Source: Desulfovibrio gilichinskyi (GTDB taxonomy: Bacteria; Desulfobacterota; Desulfovibrionia; Desulfovibrionales; Desulfovibrionaceae). From it: a stretch of 64,000 nucleotides of DNA. The notes under the pieces were generated by a model. The model ran no database searches, was not told where the DNA came from, and worked only from the letters and a program-made list of their open reading frames with translations. Made by a program: the position numbers and the translations under genes. The stretch spans positions 310,001-374,000 of the forward strand of contig NZ_FWZU01000003.1 of assembly GCF_900177375.1 (NCBI RefSeq). The letters run 5' to 3'. Each line of letters opens with the position of its first letter. Within the stretch, counting starts at the first letter, position 1. Positions 8,495-18,308 of this stretch are shown here, piece by piece.

Positions 8495-9277
8495 TTAATT
8501 CAATGCAGGAATTTTGTTTTCTATTATAAAAGCGTTGAAATCAGCTAAGAAATCTAGCTTGTTCCGTGTTATCAGCAAATGTAGATTATACTCGTAAAGA
8601 GGGTTTTCAATAAGTCTGAAAGCATCTTTCGAGTACTTGGACCTACTTATCAGTGCTGGTAAGGTCTTTTTATTACAGATTGCTCCATCAACTCTTCCCG
8701 CCATTAGCAGTTTAAAGAATTGCGATGTGCGGTATACAGCCTGCTTATGTATTATCCCTTTAGAAAAATATTCATCTAATGGGCCATAACTATTGCCATG
8801 CAGCACTGCTATTTTTTTGCCACTGAGTTTTTCAATATTTGATTCCGTAATATCTGAATTTACCCTTACTAATAAATGATCACTTAATTTCCATAAAGGA
8901 ACAGAGTGAACAAATTTACTTTGTATTTCTTTGGATAAAAACATCGGATCGGATAATGCGAAGCAGTCTGCTTTTTCTTCAGTTAATACTTTGTTAATTC
9001 GTTCTCTTGGAAGACATTTGTATTCAATTTCATATTGTGGATGGCTCTTTGCAAACTTTTCTAATATATCTATGAAAAGCCCTTTAAACTGAGGATGAAT
9101 TTCGCTTTTGTTGATAATTGAGTAGAATGGCGGAAACCGATGACCAAACAGAATGGTAATTTTTTCTTTATGAATTTCTTGGGCAGAAAGACATCCTATG
9201 TAACTCACCGATAATATTGCTGTAAATAAAATAACTTTATTAATTAGTCTGAACATTTTTATACTAAATGTGGGCAT
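8495..9277 (-). CDS. periplasmic family 3 solute-binding-like protein
   Basis: The 260-residue protein has an N-terminal hydrophobic segment (about residues 12-30, ending 'LSAQ') that looks like a signal peptide, then a bilobed-type binding-protein domain: 'RFPPFYS', 'GLFIDILEKFA', a middle 'KLSGKKIAVLHGNSYGP' and 'AGRVDGAICNK'. This is the SBP_bac_3 (amino-acid/polar-ligand) pattern found in ABC transporters and as stand-alone sensors in Desulfovibrio. No permease or ATPase gene is adjacent. An internal ATG seven codons in (9256) is an alternative start. It is divergent from the EEP hydrolase gene with 35 bases between. Confidence 0.78.
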   Translation of the reverse strand: MPTFSIKMFRLINKVILFTAILSVSYIGCLSAQEIHKEKITILFGHRFPPFYSIINKSEIHPQFKGLFIDILEKFAKSHPQYEIEYKCLPRERINKVLTEEKADCFALSDPMFLSKEIQSKFVHSVPLWKLSDHLLVRVNSDITESNIEKLSGKKIAVLHGNSYGPLDEYFSKGIIHKQAVYRTSQFFKLLMAGRVDGAICNKKTLPALISRSKYSKDAFRLIENPLYEYNLHLLITRNKLDFLADFNAFIIENKIPALN

Positions 9278-9312
9278 ATGACCTAATTTATAATACAGGT
9301 TAAGGGGTTGTA

Positions 9313-10365
9313 ATGAAGATCTTTTATACTTTTCTAAAACCTTTTGTAATTATTTTAATCATTCTATTGTGCGCTGTAATTTTATGGTTTCTCTACAGAT
9401 GGATTAGTGATCCTGAGTATAAAATCAGTAATGTTCAAGATGGTGTTGTGCTGAATTTAAATGAAAGCGCAGGAAGTGTAGATTTAAAAAATAAGTCGCT
9501 CACAGTTATAAGCTACAATCTAGGTTTTGCCGCAGGATCTATGCAGAACACATTGGCTGATGAGCATCCTTTATCTTTTTATTCACAAAATCTTGATAAC
9601 TTTATCAGCTTGGTTAAAGAGAAAAATGCGGACATTCTATTGTTGCAAGAAGTCGATCTAAATTCAAAACGATCTGGCTATGTCAATCAGCTTGAATACA
9701 TAATGAATCGACTTGGTTGGAATTATGCCGCTCCAGTCATAGATTGGAATTTTTATTTTCCGCTTCGGAAAGAACATCAAATTGTTAAATCTACAGTTGT
9801 TATTTCTAAATTTCCTATAATTTCTAACAAATATACTCTTACTTCTTGCAAACCTAATTTTGAAAATAAGTTGGTAGATATCTTTTATTATCCATTACTG
9901 TGGAAGTCTACGATGCAGCAAGTTAAAGTGCTTGCCGGGAACCGTACAATCTCATTCTATAATGTTCACCTCTGTGTGTGGAACAGGACTGCAAGACTTG
10001 AACAGATTAGATATTTATCTAAATGGATAAAAAATTCCGATAATTCTGATAGTTTCATCATTGGAGGTGATTTCAATTTTCAGGCATACATAAGAGGTAC
10101 ACCTGTTCCTTCAGATGATATGCTTAAGCCTCCTGTACTTAGAGCACTATGGGATGATTTACATGAAATGAGAGAATCAATTATTGATAAATCGTCAAGT
10201 ACAGAAGATATTCATAAGCATTTTACATTTCCAGAAAGAAAGCATCGTTACGATTTTCTGTTTTATTCAAAAGAGTTTAATATAGAAGATGTCGAAATTG
10301 TGCATGATTTGCAGTCTTCTGATCATCTTCCACTTGTAGGAGTTTTTAAAATACTGCAAAAATAG
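9313..10365 (+). CDS. membrane-anchored endonuclease/exonuclease/phosphatase family protein
   Basis: The 350-residue protein starts with one hydrophobic helix (about residues 9-30), then an EEP-fold domain. Catalytic-type motifs are visible in order: 'SYNLG', 'LLLQEVD', 'FYNVHL', 'IGGDFNF' and the C-terminal 'SSDHLPLVG'. The fold covers metal-dependent DNases, sphingomyelinases and inositol phosphatases; with an N-terminal anchor and a likely periplasmic catalytic domain, a role on extracytoplasmic phosphodiesters is possible but substrate is not determined. GGGG lies just before the ATG. It is divergent from the solute-binding gene. Confidence 0.82.
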   Translation: MKIFYTFLKPFVIILIILLCAVILWFLYRWISDPEYKISNVQDGVVLNLNESAGSVDLKNKSLTVISYNLGFAAGSMQNTLADEHPLSFYSQNLDNFISLVKEKNADILLLQEVDLNSKRSGYVNQLEYIMNRLGWNYAAPVIDWNFYFPLRKEHQIVKSTVVISKFPIISNKYTLTSCKPNFENKLVDIFYYPLLWKSTMQQVKVLAGNRTISFYNVHLCVWNRTARLEQIRYLSKWIKNSDNSDSFIIGGDFNFQAYIRGTPVPSDDMLKPPVLRALWDDLHEMRESIIDKSSSTEDIHKHFTFPERKHRYDFLFYSKEFNIEDVEIVHDLQSSDHLPLVGVFKILQK

Positions 10366-10507
10366 CTGTCTGGAATTTAATTATTGATTGAATAATTTAT
10401 TGCGCTACATGTTTGTCTTTTTAATGTCCTGAAAAATGCTACACTGTATACGCAATATGGCATCGGGTGAAGGTGATTTCCACTCAATTCTGGAATGTGG
10501 AGCGGAC

Positions 10508-11572
10508 ATGGGGAAACTATTTGTTTTTTATCTAACGGTATGTGGTTTTTTGCTTTGTATGAGTTTTTCTCCCTTTATTGCCCTTGCGGCAAGCGAGCAG
10601 CCAAAGACTATCTTCATTGTCAGCAGTTATGACAGCGATGATCTTTGCGGCTTTCCGCAGTATCATGGCGTGCTTGAAGCCGTCGCCAAGGCTGGATTCA
10701 AAGACGGTGAAAATATAATAATTCATACTTATGCCATGGATTCAAAAAAAACTAATAATACTCCTTCCTTGATTAAATCGCAGGGTGAAATTGTTTTAGC
10801 TAAAATCAAAGATGTCCATCCTGATGTAGTAGTTGTTGTGGATGACAATGCTTTTGGCGCAGTTGCTCTTAAGCTTGTAGATTCTGATGTTCAAATAGTT
10901 TTTTCCGGCCTAAACGGACAGCCTGAAGATTATAATGATACCATAAAGTGGATGGATTCAAGGCAAAAGCCGGGACATAATATAACAGGCGTTATCGAAA
11001 AACTCCATTTTGTCGAAGCTTTTAAAGTTCAGAAAAAAATAATGCCGGGGTTGACTAAAGCTGTTATTATTTCAGATGATTCTTTTACAGGTAAGGCAGT
11101 GATAAAGCAGATTCATCGCGAATTGTCTGAAGAGTCTGTTGATATTGCTTTTGAATTTAAGGTCTCATCGTCATGGGAGAGTTATAAGAAACTTATTTTG
11201 AAAATTTCTTCTGACCCAAGTGTTGGAACAATATATCCTGCAGCTACTCTATTAAAAGATAAGAACGGTGTTACACATGATACTGCCGAAATTATCAGGT
11301 GGACTGTTAAAAATAGCCGTAAGCCGGAAATTCCGATAAATTATTCCTTTGCGCAGCTTGGTATGCTTGGCGGGGCAGGAGTGGACTTTATTTCAATGGG
11401 GCGGCAGGCAGGGACTCTTGTCGCTTTAATTTTAAACGGACATAAAGCCGGGGATCTTCCAATCGAAGATGCTAAGCGTTATGCCTTTGTTTTTAACCTC
11501 AGCAGAGCTAAAGAGTTGGGGATAAATATTCCCAGTGATATTTTAATGGCTTCAGATGCCATTTACAGGTAA
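10508..11572 (+). CDS. ABC-transporter-type substrate-binding protein (PF04392-like)
   Basis: ATG 10508 is chosen because GGAGC lies five bases upstream and it yields a clean signal peptide ('FYLTVCGFLLCMSF' ... 'ALAASEQ'); the frame is open back to 10436. The mature 320-residue domain begins 'KTIFIVSSYDSDDLCG' and contains 'DVVVVVDDNAFGAVA', 'PVNYSF'-like and 'GGAGVDFISMGRQAG' segments typical of the ABC_sub_bind family related to LacI-type binding folds. It ends 4 bases before the start of the hybrid histidine kinase at 11577. That tight pairing, with no permease, suggests it serves as the periplasmic ligand sensor of the kinase (inference). Confidence 0.8.
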   Translation: MGKLFVFYLTVCGFLLCMSFSPFIALAASEQPKTIFIVSSYDSDDLCGFPQYHGVLEAVAKAGFKDGENIIIHTYAMDSKKTNNTPSLIKSQGEIVLAKIKDVHPDVVVVVDDNAFGAVALKLVDSDVQIVFSGLNGQPEDYNDTIKWMDSRQKPGHNITGVIEKLHFVEAFKVQKKIMPGLTKAVIISDDSFTGKAVIKQIHRELSEESVDIAFEFKVSSSWESYKKLILKISSDPSVGTIYPAATLLKDKNGVTHDTAEIIRWTVKNSRKPEIPINYSFAQLGMLGGAGVDFISMGRQAGTLVALILNGHKAGDLPIEDAKRYAFVFNLSRAKELGINIPSDILMASDAIYR

Positions 11573-11576
11573 TTAA

Positions 11577-14500
11577 TTGTTTAACTTGGTTAACAATATA
11601 GAAGGTAGAAATTGTTACAGATTGTCTACTCTAATGGTTGCATCTATTTGCGGTATTGCTCTTATTTCAGCTCTTTCGTTTGGCGGTGTGCTTTCTTACA
11701 GTTATATTAAGAGCTTAAGGGTAGAGTTTTATGACCGTGTCAGTGCTGAGGGGGAAGGGCATAGTATAGAGGTTTACAGCTTTTTGAATAGGGCTATGGC
11801 CCGTCTCAGCGAACTCGGCAGAGATAATTCAATCAGGGTTACCATGATGCTCGGGGTTGACTATCCCCTTGCCGAAAAGCTGACCGAATATGATCAGGTT
11901 CCGCCTGGCGTGGATTATTTTATTCTGCGTAAAGGTGATGATAAAATATTTTCTTCCACATCACAAAAGTATGATGAAAAAATTGTCAGAGAAGCCCTTA
12001 ATCATTCTCCTTCTCGCAGTATTTTATGCCGTTCTTCGAGTGGTAAGTTCATTACCGTCTTTTCCGTTCCCATTCGCAGCAGATCTCAAATTGTAGGTAG
12101 TGCTGCCTGCGTTGTGGATCTTTCCAGATCAGGTATTGATTCTGCTCTTCAATCAAGCGGCGGCGGAAAACTCTTTTTATTTACTTCCGGCAAAGCTTTT
12201 GATTTGATGTCAGGTAAAGAGCAAGAATTAAAAATGGGCAATATTATTTCAGACAAAATGCTGCTTGTCCGCCTTGACCGCAATCTTGGAGGGGTGCTTT
12301 ACCGTAGTGCTCTCGTGCCGGGACTTTCTTATTTTACATCTGATACTAGGCTTAACAGATCCATAACAAGAGCTTTTTTGCTTTCTCTGCCTCTTTTAGC
12401 CATCGTGACATTTCTTTGTCTTCTTATTGTTTTAATTCTCAGTAATAAGCTGGGTAAACCTCTGCGTGTCATCAGTGATGCTGCTGAGGATATTTCAAAA
12501 GGGTTGGATTTAGATATTCAGGCCAAGGGTAGCTGCATTTATGAAATCAATGCTCTTGAGAAATCCTTATCTTCAATGCTCGAAAGTTTACGGAAAACCA
12601 AAGATCTGGAAGAGTATCAGTTCTTTTTTGATAACGTCGGAGACCTTGTCTGCATTACTGATCTAGACGGTCTTTTTTGGGAAACAAATTGCCAAGTTGT
12701 TACACTGCTGGGATACTCGCGCGAAGAATTATTAGGGAAAACTTTTTTTGAGCTTATTCCTGCTCATGAGCGATCAGCTTTGCGGACTGTTCTGCATGAT
12801 ATCCTCAGTGGCGGATTAATTGACAGTTTTGAGTGTCCTATGGTGACTAAAGCCGGACTTACTATCCATTGTGAAGTCCGCTCGCGGAAAATTGTATATC
12901 GCGGAGCAGACGTTCTTCTCAGCGTAGTGCGTGATGTTACTGACCGAAAGTTAGATGAAGAAGAATTGCAACGATATGCTGCAGAATTACTCGGGGCAAA
13001 AGAAGTTGAAGAACGTAATTCGGCGCATCTTTCTGAAACATTGAAGCAGCTTGAAGAAGCTATTGCACGTGTGGAAGTTGCTAATCAGACAAAAAGTGAA
13101 TTTCTTGCGCAGATGAGTCATGAAATCCGTACTCCTATGAACTCAATTCTAGGCATGGCAGATATGCTCAGAGACACGGCTCTTTCTTCTGAACAGAAAA
13201 GTTATGTCACGATTTTCCGTGATTCCGGCAAAGCTCTTTTGGCGCTGATAGACGGCATTCTTGACTTGTCAAAGATAGAGTCCGGTAAATTGACTTTAGA
13301 AAAAGCTCCGTTCAATTTAGATACGCTGGTTGATGAAGTTTCCGGAATTATGTCTGTTACTGCGTGGAAAAAGGACCTTATACTCGCTTGTCACATTGAT
13401 CCTGACACCCCTGCGATTTTGATTGGTGATTCTACCAGGATCAAACAGATTATAGTTAATCTTTTAGGCAATGCGATTAAGTTTACCACTGAAGGAACTG
13501 TATGTCTGGATATATCAAGCCGTGCTGAGAGTGATGGTATCATTGTTCTGTCTATCAAGGTTGCTGATACCGGTATTGGAATAGCAGAAGATAAAGCTGA
13601 AGTTATTTTTGAGAATTTTACACAGGCCGATTCTTCTACAACCCGTAAATACGGTGGGACCGGACTTGGCCTTGCGATTACTAAGAATCTTGTAACACTT
13701 ATGAATGGTAATATTAAAGCTCAAAATATTGAGTCCGGCGGGGCCCTTTTCACAGCTGAAATTACTGTTGAAAAAGCTGAAGAAGATAATCCGCTTGATA
13801 GCAGAATCAGAAAAGTAATGCAGGGACGAAATGTTCTGGTGGTTGATAAAATTTTTGTTGTTCGTAATTATATTTGTAAATGTTTATCTAGTTGGGGTGG
13901 AAATTGTATTCATGTTGAAAACAGTTTTTTAGCTTTAGATTCGATTAAAGCCAGCGAGAAAATAGATCTTGTAATTATTTCTGAAAAGCTTGGTGATGAA
14001 GATGGACTCGGTGAAGTCGAAGCCATTAAGGAAGGGTTGAAATTACCGTCTCCGGCAGTTTGTTTACTTTCATCTTCCCCTGGAGACAGCAGTAATAGGC
14101 CTGAAATAAATAAACTTTTCGGTGTACGCGGCAGTGCCCGCTGGCCTCTTACCCGCGGAGTTCTGCTGAATGCTATGCTTAATCTTTTTGAACCTGTCGA
14201 TCCGGAATTTGCAGATTCAGCGGTAGAAAAAGAACTCCTGCCGACGAGGATATTGCTTGCTGAAGATTCGGAAGCAAATAGGACTCTGATCGAATTTTTC
14301 CTTAAAGATACTCCGTTCAGGATTACTTGCGCAGAGGATGGTGCAGAAGCCGTTGCAATGTATAAAAAGCATAATTACGATTTGGTTTTGATGGATATTC
14401 AGATGCCTAATCTTAATGGATATGAAGCAACTAGAGAAATACGGGCTTATGAAAAAATGAACGGGTATCCTGAAACTCCTGTAGTTGCTTTGACTGCAAA

Positions 14501-14612
14501 TGAGTCAGCGCATGATTCTCAGCTCAGCCTTGACGCCGGATGCAGCGGGCATCTGTCCAAGCCGATTAAGAAGATCACACTTGTTAAAAATATCTTAAAA
14601 TTTACTTCTTAG
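11577..14612 (+). CDS. hybrid sensor histidine kinase with PAS and two receiver-like domains
   Basis: The 1011-residue inner-membrane protein has TM1 (about residues 20-45), a periplasmic sensor region, TM2 (about 265-290) and a HAMP-like segment. These are followed by a PAS domain (about 345-460), a coiled coil, a HisKA dimerisation domain with the phospho-acceptor His at about residue 515 in 'MSHEIRTPMN', and an ATPase domain with 'NLLGNAIKF', 'DTGIGI' and 'GGTGLGLAI'. A first receiver-like domain (about 755-875) has Ser where the phospho-Asp is expected ('VIISEKL') and is probably inactive. A complete C-terminal receiver has Asp at about residue 940 in 'LMDIQMP'. The start is a TTG four bases after the binding-protein gene, with AGGT upstream; ATG 11634 is an alternative that would trim the N-terminus. 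Output partner unknown. Confidence 0.88.
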   Translation: MFNLVNNIEGRNCYRLSTLMVASICGIALISALSFGGVLSYSYIKSLRVEFYDRVSAEGEGHSIEVYSFLNRAMARLSELGRDNSIRVTMMLGVDYPLAEKLTEYDQVPPGVDYFILRKGDDKIFSSTSQKYDEKIVREALNHSPSRSILCRSSSGKFITVFSVPIRSRSQIVGSAACVVDLSRSGIDSALQSSGGGKLFLFTSGKAFDLMSGKEQELKMGNIISDKMLLVRLDRNLGGVLYRSALVPGLSYFTSDTRLNRSITRAFLLSLPLLAIVTFLCLLIVLILSNKLGKPLRVISDAAEDISKGLDLDIQAKGSCIYEINALEKSLSSMLESLRKTKDLEEYQFFFDNVGDLVCITDLDGLFWETNCQVVTLLGYSREELLGKTFFELIPAHERSALRTVLHDILSGGLIDSFECPMVTKAGLTIHCEVRSRKIVYRGADVLLSVVRDVTDRKLDEEELQRYAAELLGAKEVEERNSAHLSETLKQLEEAIARVEVANQTKSEFLAQMSHEIRTPMNSILGMADMLRDTALSSEQKSYVTIFRDSGKALLALIDGILDLSKIESGKLTLEKAPFNLDTLVDEVSGIMSVTAWKKDLILACHIDPDTPAILIGDSTRIKQIIVNLLGNAIKFTTEGTVCLDISSRAESDGIIVLSIKVADTGIGIAEDKAEVIFENFTQADSSTTRKYGGTGLGLAITKNLVTLMNGNIKAQNIESGGALFTAEITVEKAEEDNPLDSRIRKVMQGRNVLVVDKIFVVRNYICKCLSSWGGNCIHVENSFLALDSIKASEKIDLVIISEKLGDEDGLGEVEAIKEGLKLPSPAVCLLSSSPGDSSNRPEINKLFGVRGSARWPLTRGVLLNAMLNLFEPVDPEFADSAVEKELLPTRILLAEDSEANRTLIEFFLKDTPFRITCAEDGAEAVAMYKKHNYDLVLMDIQMPNLNGYEATREIRAYEKMNGYPETPVVALTANESAHDSQLSLDAGCSGHLSKPIKKITLVKNILKFTS

Positions 14613-14634
14613 GTGTTCCCGCAAGAAAATGAAT

Positions 14635-14668
14635 AAACCCCGCATTTTAAAAAAAGCGGGGTTTAACT
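14635..14668. terminator. bidirectional hairpin terminator
   Basis: AAACCCCGC (14635-14643) pairs with GCGGGGTTT (14656-14664) between the convergent ends of the histidine kinase and the NifU-like gene, with A/T runs on both sides. Confidence 0.75.
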
Positions 14669-14685
14669 TTAAATGAGGCTTAAAT

Positions 14686-15132
14686 TTATAAAGGATTATT
14701 CTTTTTATTCATCTCCAGCCATGTTCCCAAAGCTTCCTGCAAAGCTGATGATGCAAGGTGAGCGCAGTGTTTCTTGTCTTCCGGGACTTTGCCTAGAGTT
14801 CTGATAATGTCTTCGCCGTCAATTTCAGACGCTTCATCAATTGTTTTTCCAGATGACAACTCACAAACCGCGTCCGCGCTTACGATGCTGGCTCCGCAAC
14901 CTGTTGTATAAAATGATGCTTTACATATTCTGTTGCCATCAAATTTAAGAAATATTTTTATACTGTCATTGCAACTTCCTGTCATTTCTCCAACGGAATC
15001 AGGATGTTCCATGATTGCTGCGAATGAAGGGCTTTTCCATCTGGCAGTGGTCTCCGCGCCGAACATATCTACAGCGGCATTGTCACATTCATGCTGTATA
15101 TCTGAAAGTAAACTGTCTAAAGGATCAATCAT
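14686..15132 (-). CDS. NifU/IscU N-terminal-domain iron-sulfur scaffold-like protein
   Basis: The 148-residue protein matches the IscU/NifU N-terminal scaffold fold. It has 'GEMTGSCNDSIKIFLKF' with the first cysteine, 'FYTTGCGASIVSADAVCELSSGKT' with the second, and 'KKHCAHLASSALQEAL' with the third, so all three scaffold cysteines are present. The protein is full length for a stand-alone scaffold. GGAG precedes the ATG. No cysteine desulfurase, HscA or ferredoxin gene is adjacent, so it may serve a dedicated cluster-assembly role rather than a full isc operon. A bidirectional terminator follows. Confidence 0.88.
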   Translation of the reverse strand: MIDPLDSLLSDIQHECDNAAVDMFGAETTARWKSPSFAAIMEHPDSVGEMTGSCNDSIKIFLKFDGNRICKASFYTTGCGASIVSADAVCELSSGKTIDEASEIDGEDIIRTLGKVPEDKKHCAHLASSALQEALGTWLEMNKKNNPL

Positions 15133-15361
15133 TTTGTTCTCCGTGTTTGCTTGCTTGTTAGCAAAAAAAAACAGTAATATCCATTATCGGGACTGGGCTA
15201 AATTTGCGTTCTTTCGCTTATGAATTCTATTTGATAATATCAGCAGCAGTCTTAGTGTGTGAAGGCGAAATGGAAACAGTGTATCAGTTATCTGCCTAAG
15301 AAAACTATCGAAATTTATTTTATATTTTAAACTGAATATTTCTTACCGGGTGTATAAATAG

Positions 15362-16258
15362 ATGGAATTAAGACAGTTAAAATATTTTGTAGCAGTTGCT
15401 GAAGAGCTCCACTTCGGGCGGGCTGCCAAGCGTGCTCACATTGCGCAACCGCCTTTTTCTCAGCAGATTAAATCACTTGAAGAAGAAGTCGGCGCAAAGC
15501 TTCTTGAAAGGAACAGCCGTAACGTTCGGTTAACCGTAGAAGGTCAATATTTTTATGAGCAGGCTGTTTTAATTTTAGAGCGTGTAGATCTGGCCGCCTC
15601 AACTGTCGGGAGAATGGCTAAAGGTGAAACCGGAAGAGTTAAAGTCGGTTTTATGGAGATTGCCATGGATAGTCTGGTTCCAGAAGCTATCAGAGCTTTC
15701 CGCAACAAATACTCGGGGGTATCGGTCCTTATAAGCCAGCTTGGGGCCACGGTTCAGCTCAAACGTATACGCTCAGGAGATCTTGATGTGGGTTTTTCTA
15801 CAGTGTTTATGCGCGGTATGGAAGGGCTTGAGTCATTAAGATTGTTTTCTAAAAAGCATGTACTTGCCGTTCCTGATGATCATTTTTTTACGCATAAGAA
15901 GAAGCTGACTCTTAAGGATATTGCGAAGGAGAAGCTGATAATGTTTCCGCGTACAGGTCAGCCTGATTTATATGATTCTATGATGGAAGCCTTCAGTAAA
16001 AGAGGATTAGTGCCGATAATAAGTCAGGAGGTTGCCGGTCTTTCCGGGGCTGCTGCATTGATTTCTTCAGGAATGGGAGTAGCGTTTTTACCGGATAACA
16101 GCCATGTCTCACGTAAAGGGATCACTCTGATCCCGTTAGAGGAAGATTTTCCTCTTATGGATATTTATATGGTATGGAATAAGGATTCCTGTTCTAATAC
16201 AGCTAAGATATTTATGGAAAGCGTTGCGGGATATTTTGCGGTATCTAGCGACATTTAA
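15362..16258 (+). CDS. LysR-family transcriptional regulator
   Basis: The 298-residue protein opens with a standard LysR winged helix-turn-helix ('ELRQLKYFVAVAEELHFGRA', 'QPPFSQQIKSLEEEVGAKLL') followed by a periplasmic-binding-type effector domain (about residues 92-295). Similarity to BenM/CatM-type regulators is suggested by the HTH sequence. No divergently transcribed target gene adjoins; the FemAB-like gene 49 bases downstream on the same strand is a possible co-transcribed neighbour. Ligand unknown. A second, similar LysR gene lies at 46429-47316. Confidence 0.92.
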   Translation: MELRQLKYFVAVAEELHFGRAAKRAHIAQPPFSQQIKSLEEEVGAKLLERNSRNVRLTVEGQYFYEQAVLILERVDLAASTVGRMAKGETGRVKVGFMEIAMDSLVPEAIRAFRNKYSGVSVLISQLGATVQLKRIRSGDLDVGFSTVFMRGMEGLESLRLFSKKHVLAVPDDHFFTHKKKLTLKDIAKEKLIMFPRTGQPDLYDSMMEAFSKRGLVPIISQEVAGLSGAAALISSGMGVAFLPDNSHVSRKGITLIPLEEDFPLMDIYMVWNKDSCSNTAKIFMESVAGYFAVSSDI

Positions 16259-16307
16259 TGTATTAAACTAATAAACTAAGGGTACGGGTTGCGCTAAAGG
16301 TCAAATA

Positions 16308-17477
16308 ATGACTGATATTCTTAACGGCTATGAAGTCTCGTGGGCTGAATCCATTTTGCGGGTTGATAAAGAAGAATGGAATAAGCTTGCGAGTCAGATA
16401 AATTTCCCATTTCTGGAGTGGGACTGGCTGCGTCTTCTTGAAGAAAGTGGATGTGTTTGCCTTGCTACTGGCTGGCTTACTGCTCATATGCTTGTACGCT
16501 ACGAAGGGCGGCTGGTTGCGGCGGTTCCTTTATATGTCCGTGATCAAAGTGACGGAGAGTTTATTTTTGACCGAGTCTGGTTTGAAGTTGCTCAGAAAGG
16601 CGGCATAACTTATTATCCTAAATTAGTGGGGATGAGCCCTTATACACCGGCTTCAGGATATCGTTTTTTGATCGCGCCTGATGTTAATGCCGGAAATGTT
16701 GTGCGTCTTGTCTGTCAGACTCTGGATAGATTTTGCGCGGTTAATAACCTTGGGAGCAGTGCGTTTAATTTTGTTGATCCCGCCTGGACAGCAGAAATGG
16801 AAACTTACGGTTATGCAACATGGCAGCATCAGGGATATATCTGGGAAAATCATGATTATAAAGATTTCGAGCAATGGATAGGGACACTTAACGGGAACCG
16901 TAGAAAAACTATCCGGCGCGAACGTAAGACGTTGAAAGCAGAAAAAGTAAGGGTTGAAATTTTAGTGGGTGATGAGATACCTGAAGAATACTTTCCTTTG
17001 ATGTATAAATGCTACGTGTCAACTAATGATAAATTCGGGGTCTGGAGTTGTAAGTATCTTAATGAAACTTTTTTTAATGGATTAAGTAAATCGATGCGTA
17101 AGAATTTACTTTTTTCCGTTGCTTTTAAAGAAGGTCACGAAGAGCCTATTGCCATGTCGATGTTTGTTTTTTCGGGTGATCAGCTTTGGGGAAGATATTG
17201 GGGATGCTTCGAAGAGGTCCGTTTTTTACATTTTGAACTTTGCTACTATGCCCCGATAGAGTGGGCTATAGCCCATAATCTCAATTTTTATGATCCTGGA
17301 ATGGGCGGTGAACACAAAGCCCGCCGTGGATTTTTTTCGTCTCCATGTTATAGTCTGCATAGATTTAGTGATTCTTCTATGGACCTAACTTTTAAGACTT
17401 ATATTCTTGAAGTTAATACCCTTGAGAATGGCTATATAAATGAGATGAATGATATGATGCCGATCGTTAAAAGTTAA
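16308..17477 (+). CDS. FemAB-like GNAT-fold protein (PF04339 type)
   Basis: The 389-residue protein carries the signature of the FemAB_like/'peptidoglycan biosynthesis' family: 'LNGNRRKTIRRERK', 'WGRYWGC', 'LHFELCYYAPIEWAI' and 'FYDPGMGGEHKARRGF'. These are GNAT-related acyl/aminoacyl transferases; the bacterial members are poorly characterised and not shown to build peptidoglycan cross-bridges. AAAGGTC lies before the ATG. It ends convergently with the YqiA-like esterase gene, with a 4-base overlap. Confidence 0.85.
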   Translation: MTDILNGYEVSWAESILRVDKEEWNKLASQINFPFLEWDWLRLLEESGCVCLATGWLTAHMLVRYEGRLVAAVPLYVRDQSDGEFIFDRVWFEVAQKGGITYYPKLVGMSPYTPASGYRFLIAPDVNAGNVVRLVCQTLDRFCAVNNLGSSAFNFVDPAWTAEMETYGYATWQHQGYIWENHDYKDFEQWIGTLNGNRRKTIRRERKTLKAEKVRVEILVGDEIPEEYFPLMYKCYVSTNDKFGVWSCKYLNETFFNGLSKSMRKNLLFSVAFKEGHEEPIAMSMFVFSGDQLWGRYWGCFEEVRFLHFELCYYAPIEWAIAHNLNFYDPGMGGEHKARRGFFSSPCYSLHRFSDSSMDLTFKTYILEVNTLENGYINEMNDMMPIVKS

Positions 17478-18073
17478 TTTCCAAGCAGGAAATCCCGCAC
17501 TTTCTGATTGGTTTTTGTAACTTTGTCGTACCCTTCAAAGTGGTGGTCTGTTTCAAACGAAACAACTTCAACTTTCAATTTTGCAAGTATTTTTTTCATT
17601 TCTGTTTGATCAAGCACTTCATCCTGCTCGCCTAGAAGAGCCAGCACTTTACCTTTCGCAATGAAGCCGTCGTGAATAGCTTTTTCTATTTCTTTTTCAA
17701 CTTCAGCAAACTTTTCAACATGCTGGGCTGTGATCAGAATCGTTTTCCCATTCCCGAAGTCGTACACTTCGCCTAGACGTTTTTGCACAAGGGATGCAGG
17801 GTTAAGGGCTGGATTGATAAGCAAAGCCGGTATGTTGTGGCGAATATGCATAACCAGGGCATAAAGTCCGCCCATCGAAGAGCCTTGCATTACCAGCGGG
17901 AAGTCGGAATTTTCTGTGATTATTTTTTCAAGGAGATCAAGACATTCTTCCGGATCTACCGGAAAATCAGGGCTGATAAGCTTGTGGTCTGGAAAAGATC
18001 CTGCAAGAGCAGCTGCCTTTGAGTTTTCCCCGGATGATCCGAAGCCGTGGATGTTCAAAAAAATATTTTTCAT
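17474..18073 (-). CDS. YqiA/UPF0227-type alpha/beta hydrolase
   Basis: The 199-residue protein begins 'IFLNIHGFGSSGENSKA' (oxyanion-hole region HGFGSS) and contains the nucleophile elbow 'MQGSSMGGLYAL' with Ser, 'LLINPALNP', 'ALLGEQDEVLD' with the acid residue, and 'DHHFEGYDKV' with the catalytic His. That layout is typical of the small esterases YqiA/YcfP. Natural substrate unknown. The start is supported by position rather than a strong ribosome-binding site. The region upstream (18074-18308) has no gene. Confidence 0.83.
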   Translation of the reverse strand: MKNIFLNIHGFGSSGENSKAAALAGSFPDHKLISPDFPVDPEECLDLLEKIITENSDFPLVMQGSSMGGLYALVMHIRHNIPALLINPALNPASLVQKRLGEVYDFGNGKTILITAQHVEKFAEVEKEIEKAIHDGFIAKGKVLALLGEQDEVLDQTEMKKILAKLKVEVVSFETDHHFEGYDKVTKTNQKVRDFLLGN

Positions 18074-18308
18074 TGTATTGCTATCAGAAGTATATGTGTA
18101 AGTGGTTGAATATATATTTTTCTAAGCCATGAATGCAATTATGACAAGGCGTCTTTTAAGGCCAAAGGATAATTTGAATAACGTATTTTTATGGCTGTAG
18201 ACGGGGATTTGATTTGAAGGCATACTTCTTTACAGGTAAATAAATTCATGCAAAAAGTCCCTTTTCAGCCTGTATGGCTTTATATTATTTCGTTACAAGG
18301 AGACCGGA

